DNA from: Rhizobium herbae | GTDB lineage: Bacteria; Pseudomonadota; Alphaproteobacteria; Rhizobiales; Rhizobiaceae | Reading direction: 5' to 3' | Assembly: GCF_017873135.1 (NCBI RefSeq) | Contig: NZ_JAGGJV010000001.1 | Span: 868,001 to 932,000, forward strand | Length of the DNA: 64,000 bases | Shown: positions 57,921 through 64,000 of the stretch, piece by piece | How positions within the stretch are numbered: the stretch's first letter is position 1 | How the letters are laid out: the number at the start of each line of letters is the position of its first letter | Notes under the pieces: generated by a model | The model's database searches: none | What the model was told of the DNA's origin: nothing | What the model saw: the letters and a program-made list of their open reading frames with translations, nothing else | Made by a program: the position numbers and the translations under genes

Positions 57921-59312
57921 TCATATCAGCATCGTCACGCCGTCGATCGCGCCGACATGGTTGACGAAGGCATCGCCGCGAACCTCAAAATTCTTGTACT
58001 GGTCGAAGCTTGCGCAAGCCGGTGAGAGCATGACGGCGGATTGTGCCGCTTTGTCTTTCGCAGCATCCGCCGCCGCATGGACCACTGCCCGCTCCAGCGT
58101 TCCGGAAATCTCGAACGGAACCATCTCTCCAAGGGTCGCGGCAAAGGCCGGCGCTGCCTCGCCGATCAGATAGGCCTTGGCGATCTTCGGGAAAAACGGT
58201 GCCAAGCTAGTGATGCCGCCCTCCTTGGGCAGCCCCCCGGCGATCCAGTAGATCCGGTCATAACTCGACAAGGCGGGCGCCGCCGCATCGGCATTGGTCG
58301 CCTTGCTGTCGTTGACGAAGATCACGTTGCCCTTACGGCCGACCGGCTGCATGCGGTGCTTCAGGCCCGGAAAGGACGAAAGGCCGGCAAGGATGTCGCT
58401 TTCCGAAACGCCGACCGAGAGGCAGGCGGCAATCGCCGCTGCTGCGTTCTGGGCATTGTGGTTGCCGCGCAACGTCGCGATGCCATCCAGATCGGCAAGG
58501 ACCGAGGCTATTCCACCTTCGGCGCGCATGACGCGTGTGCCGTCTGCAAAAAGCCCCTCGCCGAGCGGGCGATGGCGGGCGATGCGGATGACGCGGTGCC
58601 CGGCCAGGGTTGCGCGGTCGGCAATCGCTTCGGTGTAGATGTCATCGACGCCGACGATGGCCATATCGCTTCCGGCAATGAGCCGTTCCTTGATAGCGGC
58701 ATAATGGTCCATGCTGCCGTGCCGGTCGAGATGATCGGGCGTCAGGTTGAGCAGGATGCCGGCGGACGGATTGATCGTCGGGGCCAGGTCGATCTGGTAG
58801 GACGAGCATTCGACGACATAAAACCGGCCGGGCGCCGGCGGATCGAGCGTCATCACGGCCGTGCCGATATTGCCGCCAAGCTGTGTGTCCCGGCCGCTTG
58901 CGGTCAGGATGTGGGCGATCAGTGCCGTAGTCGTCGATTTGCCGTTGGTGCCGGTGATGGCAATGAACGGGCAATCCGGCGCGTGCGCGCGCCGCTCGCG
59001 CACGAACAGCTCGACATCGCCGATGATCTCGACGCCGGCGGCGTGGGCGAGATCGACGGTCCAATGGGGTTTCGGATGCGTCAGCGGCACGCCGGGCGAC
59101 AGCACGAAGGCGGAAAAGGACATCCAGTCGGCTTGATGGAGATCGCCGGTGCCGATGCCCGCGGCGGCGGCCTTGGCGACACTATCGGGATTGTCGTCCC
59201 AGGCCGTCACCTTGGCACCACCGGCGACCAGCGCCTGCGCGGTCGCCAGCCCGGAACCGCCGAGACCGAAGAGCGCGACCTGCTTGCCGCTGAATGTGGA
59301 GACGGGAATCAT
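57921..59312 (-). CDS. murD: UDP-N-acetylmuramoylalanine-D-glutamate ligase
   Basis: 463-aa Mur ligase adding D-Glu. Starts [20 protein letters not shown] with the sugar-nucleotide fold; [18 protein letters not shown] is the ATP loop; [19 protein letters not shown] and [16 protein letters not shown] (catalytic Lys region) follow. ATG 59312, 4 bp after the mraY stop. Confidence 0.95.
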   Translation of the reverse strand: MIPVSTFSGKQVALFGLGGSGLATAQALVAGGAKVTAWDDNPDSVAKAAAAGIGTGDLHQADWMSFSAFVLSPGVPLTHPKPHWTVDLAHAAGVEIIGDVELFVRERRAHAPDCPFIAITGTNGKSTTTALIAHILTASGRDTQLGGNIGTAVMTLDPPAPGRFYVVECSSYQIDLAPTINPSAGILLNLTPDHLDRHGSMDHYAAIKERLIAGSDMAIVGVDDIYTEAIADRATLAGHRVIRIARHRPLGEGLFADGTRVMRAEGGIASVLADLDGIATLRGNHNAQNAAAAIAACLSVGVSESDILAGLSSFPGLKHRMQPVGRKGNVIFVNDSKATNADAAAPALSSYDRIYWIAGGLPKEGGITSLAPFFPKIAKAYLIGEAAPAFAATLGEMVPFEISGTLERAVVHAAADAAKDKAAQSAVMLSPACASFDQYKNFEVRGDAFVNHVGAIDGVTMLI

Positions 59313-59316
59313 CGGT

Positions 59317-60417
59317 TTACCGCAGCTTCAGGGTCGAGAGGCCGACCATGGCGAGGATGACGGCGATGATCCAGAAGCGGATAACGACCTGGCTTTCGGT
59401 CCAGCCCAGCTTTTCGAAATGGTGATGGATCGGTGCCATCAGGAAGACGCGCTTGCCGGTGCGCTTGAACCAGAAGACCTGGATGATCACCGACAGGGTT
59501 TCCATGACGAACAGGCCGCCGATGATCACCATGACGATCTCGTGCTTGGTGGCAACGGCCACCGTGCCGATAAGGCCGCCGAGCGCCAGCGACCCGGTGT
59601 CGCCCATGAAGATCGCCGCTGGTGGAGCGTTGAACCAGAGAAAGCCGAGCCCGGCTCCAATCACCGCGCCGAGAATGACGGCAAGCTCGCCGGTGCCGGG
59701 CACGAAATGGATCTGCAGGTAGTTCGCAAAAACGGCGTTACCGGCAAGGTATGCGATGACACCGAAGGATGCGGCCGCGATCATCACCGGCACGATGGCA
59801 AGTCCGTCGAGACCGTCGGTCAGGTTGACCGCATTGCCGGCGCCGACGATGACGAAGCCGCCGAACAGGATGAAGAAATAGCCGAGATTGAGGGTGAAAT
59901 CCTTGAGGAACGGGAAGGTCAACGACGACCCGAAGGTCGAGCCGGCCACACCCGCGGACAGAGCCGTCCGCATCATGAAGAACACGGCGATGCCGGCGAC
60001 GAGAAATTCGATCCCGAGACGGGCCTTGCCGGAAAAGCCCTTGTCCGACTGCTTCGTCACCTTGAGATAGTCGTCGTAGAAACCGATGGCGCCGAAACCC
60101 AGCGTCACCAGCAGCGTGGAGACGACATAGACGCTGGAAAGATCGGCCCAGAGCAGCGAACTGCCGACAATGCCGGCCAGGATCATCAGGCCGCCCATGG
60201 TCGGCGTACCCGCCTTCTTGAAATGGGTCTGCGGCCCGTCGGCACGGATCGGCTGGCCGCGACCCTGCCGTACCCGCAGGGATGAAATCATCCGCGGTCC
60301 GAACAGGAAAACGATTAATGCCGATGTGAACAAGGCGGCGCCGGTACGGAAGGTGATGTACCGAAAGAGGTTGAAGAATTGAAAATGGTCCGCCAGTTCG
60401 ACAAGCCAGATAAGCAT
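59317..60417 (-). CDS. mraY: Phospho-MurNAc-pentapeptide translocase MraY
   Basis: 366-aa integral membrane enzyme with ten TM helices that makes lipid I from UDP-MurNAc-pentapeptide and undecaprenyl phosphate. Family motifs: [23 protein letters not shown] (DDxxK), [14 protein letters not shown] and [15 protein letters not shown] plus [15 protein letters not shown] 60417. murF lies 123 bp upstream. Confidence 0.96.
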   Translation of the reverse strand: MLIWLVELADHFQFFNLFRYITFRTGAALFTSALIVFLFGPRMISSLRVRQGRGQPIRADGPQTHFKKAGTPTMGGLMILAGIVGSSLLWADLSSVYVVSTLLVTLGFGAIGFYDDYLKVTKQSDKGFSGKARLGIEFLVAGIAVFFMMRTALSAGVAGSTFGSSLTFPFLKDFTLNLGYFFILFGGFVIVGAGNAVNLTDGLDGLAIVPVMIAAASFGVIAYLAGNAVFANYLQIHFVPGTGELAVILGAVIGAGLGFLWFNAPPAAIFMGDTGSLALGGLIGTVAVATKHEIVMVIIGGLFVMETLSVIIQVFWFKRTGKRVFLMAPIHHHFEKLGWTESQVVIRFWIIAVILAMVGLSTLKLR

Positions 60418-60540
60418 GAGGGACCTTTCCCCAAAGGTTCGTTGCAGGCGTCATCCATCAGAATCACCGAATGGAAGAATAACTGCGTGGTATCAAAAGT
60501 GTCAGCATCGAACATCGGCCAAGAGTGCCTTGTCCCGCCT

Positions 60541-61974
60541 TTATTCAACGCGCTCCGTGCCCGAATAGGGCGGATATGTATCAAGCAACGCCGAAACGAT
60601 CCTGCCGCAACCGGTTCCCTTCGACGATTTGATCATCACCCCATCCCCGGCGGCGATGGATCCAAGCGCAAATTCCTTCAGCTCATCGACCGTCTGGCGA
60701 TATTCGACGTGGGCATCCTCGGGCAGAGCATCGCGCAGATGCGCCATCTCCGGTCCGGCAAGCCAGACTTCGTTGATGCCGGCCTCGACCAGAGGCGCGG
60801 CAAGCTCCGCATGGACCTTGCCTGCGAATTCGCCCATCTCAAGCATATCGCCGAGAATGGCGATCCGGCGCCCGCCTTCCGGCAGTTCCGTATCCTTCAG
60901 GAGCGAGATCGCGGCCCGCATAGAGGCCGGATTGGCATTGTAGCTCTCATCGATCAGCACGAAGGACGCAGAACCGATCGCCAGACGATGCCGTGCGCCG
61001 CGCCCCTTCTCGGGCTGTAGCGTTGCAAGCGCGGCAAGGGCCGCATCCATGTCGGCGCCAACCAGGCTGGCAGCACCGATTACGGCCAGTGCATTCTCGG
61101 CGATATGCCGCCCGGGCGCTCCCATCTGGATTTCCAGCGTCTTGCCGTCGAGTGCAGCCCAGAGGACGGCGCCTTCAGACCCGCCCGTGAATTCGACCAT
61201 GCGGAAATCGGCCTTGGCGCTGCTGCCGAAGCTGTGGATATGCGCGACGGCCAGCGCGTTGGCGGTTTTTTCCAGTGTCTCGAACTGCTCGTTGTCGCGG
61301 TTGAGGATCACGTGACCGTCGTCGACGAGGCCTTCCATGATCTCCGCCTTGGCAGCCGCGATTTCCTCGAGGTCCTTGAAGTTGCCGAGATGAGCGGCGG
61401 CGATCGTGGTGATGATCGCCACGTGCGGGCGCACCATCCTGACCAGCGGCCGGATTTCATCGGCATGATTCATGCCGATCTCGAAGATGCCGAAATCGGT
61501 ATTTTCCGGCATGCGCGACAACGTCAGAGGCACGCCCCAGTGATTGTTGAACGAGGCGACGGAGGCGTGCACCCGGCCGGACGGCTCAAGCACGTGCCGC
61601 AACATCTCCTTGGTGGTGGTCTTGCCGACAGACCCGGTCACAGCGATGATCTTCGCCGCGCTCCGGTCGCGCGCGGCACAGCCGAGCCGCACCATCGCCT
61701 CCAGCACATCATCGACGACGATCATTGGGGCGATCACCCGCCCGAGTGCCGGCAGCTTCGTCTCGCTGACGACAAGCAATGCCGCGCCGTTGGCAACCGC
61801 AATGCCGGCATAGTCATGACCATCAACGCGGTCGCCCTTGATGGCAAAAAACGCCTCGCCCTTGTCAAGAGAGCGGCTGTCGATGGAAATGCCCGTAATA
61901 CCCTCGGGCAGATTTCCCATCGGCCGGCCGTGCATGGCCGCGATCAGGTCGCTGGTGGTCCATAGAAAGCTCAA
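60541..61974 (-). CDS. murF: UDP-MurNAc-tripeptide-D-Ala-D-Ala ligase MurF
   Basis: 477-aa Mur ligase adding the D-Ala-D-Ala made by Ddl. Motifs: ISIDSRSLDKGEAFFAIKG, IAVTGSVGKTTTKEMLRHVL (ATP loop), NHWGVPLTLSRMP and LIDESYNANPASMRAAI. The start is TTG 61974 (LSFLWTTSDL), one base after the murE stop and eight bases behind GGGAGG; the upstream part of the frame lies within murE and shows no homology. Confidence 0.94.
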   Translation of the reverse strand: MSFLWTTSDLIAAMHGRPMGNLPEGITGISIDSRSLDKGEAFFAIKGDRVDGHDYAGIAVANGAALLVVSETKLPALGRVIAPMIVVDDVLEAMVRLGCAARDRSAAKIIAVTGSVGKTTTKEMLRHVLEPSGRVHASVASFNNHWGVPLTLSRMPENTDFGIFEIGMNHADEIRPLVRMVRPHVAIITTIAAAHLGNFKDLEEIAAAKAEIMEGLVDDGHVILNRDNEQFETLEKTANALAVAHIHSFGSSAKADFRMVEFTGGSEGAVLWAALDGKTLEIQMGAPGRHIAENALAVIGAASLVGADMDAALAALATLQPEKGRGARHRLAIGSASFVLIDESYNANPASMRAAISLLKDTELPEGGRRIAILGDMLEMGEFAGKVHAELAAPLVEAGINEVWLAGPEMAHLRDALPEDAHVEYRQTVDELKEFALGSIAAGDGVMIKSSKGTGCGRIVSALLDTYPPYSGTERVE

Positions 61975-61975
61975 A

Positions 61976-63436
61976 TCATTGACCTCCCAATGCTTTGCGC
62001 AGCTCGGCATGATCGGAAAACGGCAGGGTGACGGAGCCAACGGTCTGGCCTTCCTCGTGTCCCTTGCCGGCGACGATCAGCGTATCGCCCGATTTCAGCA
62101 TATCGACGGCGGCCTTGATCGCCTCGGCGCGATCGCCGATCTCGGTGGCACCCTTGGCGGCGGCCATGATCTCGCTGCGAATGACGTCAGGCACTTCCGA
62201 GCGCGGATTGTCGTCGGTCACAATCACGATATCGGCGAGCCGTGTGGCGATTTCGCCCATGATCGGACGCTTGCCCTTGTCGCGATCACCGCCACAGCCA
62301 AAGACCACGATGATGCGGCCGGTGGTGAAAGGCCGAACGGAAGCCAACACATTTTCCAGCGCATCCGGCTTGTGGGCGTAGTCGACATAGGCGAGAGCGC
62401 CATCTTTCGTATGCCCGACCAGTTCGAGACGGCCGGAGGCGCCCTGGAGCTTTTCGAGCGCTGCCATCGTCGCCTTGGCGCTGACGCCGGTCGATATGGC
62501 AAGACCGGCCGCAACCAGCGCATTGGAAATCTGGAAGTCTCCTGCCAGCGGCACATGCACCTCGAAAATCTCGTCACCGACATGAATTTCGGCGATCTGC
62601 TTGTGGCGAAAATGCTCGACGCGCTTCAGGCTCAGGTAATCGCCCTTGCGCCCGACAGTCAGAACCTCCTGCCCCCCGGCCTTGGCGGCAGCAATCGCCT
62701 GCGCCGACCAGGCGTCATCGGAAAAGATCACCGCCGGCGAGCCCTTCGGCAAGACACCGTCGAACAGCCGCATCTTGGCGGCCATGTAGTCCTCGACTGT
62801 CGGATGGTAGTCCATATGGTCGCGGCCGAGATTGGTGAAACCGGCGGCGGCAAGGCGGACGCCGTCAAGCCGGTTCTGATCCAGCCCGTGGCTTGAGGCT
62901 TCCATGGCCGCATGGGTGACGCCGGCATCGGCCAGTTCGGCAAGAAGCTTGTGCAACGACACCGGATCCGGCGTCGTCAGCGAACCATAGTCGTTGCGGC
63001 CGGGAGCAATAACGCCCGTCGTGCCGATCATCGCTGCTGCAAAACCCGCATGGGCCCAGATCTGCCGGGCAAAGGAGGCAACCGAGGTCTTGCCGGCCGT
63101 GCCGGTCACAGCCACCATCGTCTGCGGCTGGCGTCCGTAAAAATGAGCCGCCGCGATGGCGAGTACCCTGCGGGGGGCTGCGGCAGAAAGAATGGGAACG
63201 GAGACCACGCCCTCCGGCTTTGAGCCTGTAATCACCACGGAAGCGCCACGCGCAATGGCATCGTCGATGAAGACCTTGCCATCGGTTTTGCTTCCAGAAA
63301 GCGCCACGAACAACGAGCCGGGAACGACCTGCCGGCTATCGGCGGTGATCGCGGCGATCTCCGTCTCGCCAGCGGCCGGGCTCAGTTGCGAGGCAATTTC
63401 CGGGAAATCCTTCCCGATCAGGTCTTTGATCTTCAT
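61976..63436 (-). CDS. murE: UDP-MurNAc-Ala-D-Glu meso-diaminopimelate ligase
   Basis: 486-aa Mur ligase. [34 protein letters not shown] (ATP loop), [15 protein letters not shown] and the DNPRSE motif ([10 protein letters not shown]), which marks meso-diaminopimelate rather than lysine specificity, as expected for a Gram-negative. ATG 63436; a TTG five codons earlier is an alternative. It lies 65 bp after ftsI and just before murF. Confidence 0.95.
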   Translation of the reverse strand: MKIKDLIGKDFPEIASQLSPAAGETEIAAITADSRQVVPGSLFVALSGSKTDGKVFIDDAIARGASVVITGSKPEGVVSVPILSAAAPRRVLAIAAAHFYGRQPQTMVAVTGTAGKTSVASFARQIWAHAGFAAAMIGTTGVIAPGRNDYGSLTTPDPVSLHKLLAELADAGVTHAAMEASSHGLDQNRLDGVRLAAAGFTNLGRDHMDYHPTVEDYMAAKMRLFDGVLPKGSPAVIFSDDAWSAQAIAAAKAGGQEVLTVGRKGDYLSLKRVEHFRHKQIAEIHVGDEIFEVHVPLAGDFQISNALVAAGLAISTGVSAKATMAALEKLQGASGRLELVGHTKDGALAYVDYAHKPDALENVLASVRPFTTGRIIVVFGCGGDRDKGKRPIMGEIATRLADIVIVTDDNPRSEVPDVIRSEIMAAAKGATEIGDRAEAIKAAVDMLKSGDTLIVAGKGHEEGQTVGSVTLPFSDHAELRKALGGQ

Positions 63437-63501
63437 GGATGCACTTTTCAAAAACGAACCGATGCGCCGGGCGGCGAATCCTCCTGATTGTCATTCCACG
63501 G

Positions 63502-64000
63502 TCAATAAGACACAAGCAAGGCAGAACCGTCTTCACCAAACTTCGGCTCCACACCGAGTAACGGCGCCGAGCGGCTGATGATATCGCGCACCATCGGCGC
63601 TGCCGTATTGCCGGCAAGTGCTGCACCATTGCCCTTGTCGGTTTTCGGCTCGTCTATGAAGGTCAGGACGACATAGCGCGGATCATCGATCGGGAAGCCG
63701 GCCAGAAAGGCGTTGAAATTGGCGTCACTCGAATAACGGCCGTTCACGACCTTATCCGCGGTCCCGGTCTTGCCGCCGACATTGTAGCCCGGAACACGGG
63801 CATTTTTACCGGAGCCATTGATGGCATTCCAGCGGAACAGGAAACGCATGTCATCGCTGGTCGATTTCTTGATGACCGTCGTCGAGGCAGCCGCTGCCTC
63901 GTCCACTGTGCGCGGCAGAAAGGTCGGCTCGATCAGATGCCCGCCATTCAACAGGGCCGCACCCGCTACCGCTGTCTGCAAAGGTGTCGTGGAAACACCG
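63502..64000 (-). CDS. ftsI: Septal peptidoglycan transpeptidase FtsI (PBP3), 3' end only
   Basis: The last 165 or so codons of a class B penicillin-binding protein; the frame stays open to the window edge (GVSTTPLQTAVAGAALLNGG). The third transpeptidase motif KTG is in NVGGKTGTADKVV, followed by FNAFLAGFPIDDPRYVVLTF and NTAAPMVRDI. The protein cross-links septal peptidoglycan and partners with FtsW. The catalytic Ser and N-terminal domains are beyond the window. Confidence 0.93.
   Translation of the reverse strand, partial: GVSTTPLQTAVAGAALLNGGHLIEPTFLPRTVDEAAAASTTVIKKSTSDDMRFLFRWNAINGSGKNARVPGYNVGGKTGTADKVVNGRYSSDANFNAFLAGFPIDDPRYVVLTFIDEPKTDKGNGAALAGNTAAPMVRDIISRSAPLLGVEPKFGEDGSALLVSY

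Overview
The window is chromosomal DNA of an alphaproteobacterium, almost certainly a member of the Rhizobiaceae (Rhizobium/Ensifer/Neorhizobium type). The evidence is its high GC content, an FtsZ with a very long C-terminal linker, a two-piece type tmRNA whose tag ends in EARLAA, an alphaproteobacterial SspB, DUF4169 and CreA proteins, and a ftsI-murEF-mraY-murD-ftsW-murGCB ... ddl-ftsQAZ-lpxC order. No plasmid, phage or CRISPR signature was seen.

Layout. 1-1342: 3' part of the ssrA (tmRNA) gene followed by sspB, a DUF4169 gene and a small ribbon-helix-helix gene, so the trans-translation tag and the adaptor that delivers tagged proteins to ClpXP sit side by side. 1407-14515: AsmA-like envelope protein, FAD-linked dehydrogenase (DLD type), an RND efflux permease/adaptor pair, an AhpD-like protein and a UvrD/PcrA helicase. 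14530-24937: the accessory part of the window. It holds a 326-bp remnant of an IS3-type element with 30-bp inverted ends, an AT-rich gap, a secreted beta-helix/RTX protein, a CHASE2 cyclase convergent with a FecR-domain protein that has a His-rich tail, a DUF2778 protein, a broken DHFR-like gene and a membrane diguanylate cyclase. 25032-38420: housekeeping and mixed genes: creA, pncA, a lone cheW, a 52-aa membrane protein, an SCO protein, prmA, a candidate CCUCCUCCC-type small RNA on the minus strand, an orphan membrane-anchored protein, aminopeptidase P, azlCD, panBC, a decayed fumarylacetoacetase-family protein and a GAF-PAS-GGDEF-EAL protein.

38454-64000: a long minus-strand block for genome maintenance and envelope growth. 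It contains ligA, recN, bamD, lpxC, ftsZ, ftsA, ftsQ and ddl, then an insertion of aqpZ, an MHS-type transporter and a DUF2750 gene, then murB, murC, murG, ftsW, murD, mraY, murF, murE and the 3' end of ftsI. Genes in the two dcw halves are tightly packed, often with stop/start overlaps, consistent with co-transcription and translational coupling. They provide peptidoglycan precursor synthesis (MurB-F, Ddl), the lipid-linked steps (MraY, MurG), septal synthesis (FtsW, FtsI) and the division ring (FtsQ, FtsA, FtsZ), next to lipid A (LpxC) and outer-membrane protein assembly (BamD).

The observations most worth following are the minus-strand small RNA at about 29026-29204 (two hairpins with CCUCC-rich loops, a UUCG hairpin and a terminator shared with prmA), the ssrA-sspB linkage, the IS3-derived miniature element, and a fumarylacetoacetase-family protein that has lost its metal-binding glutamates.
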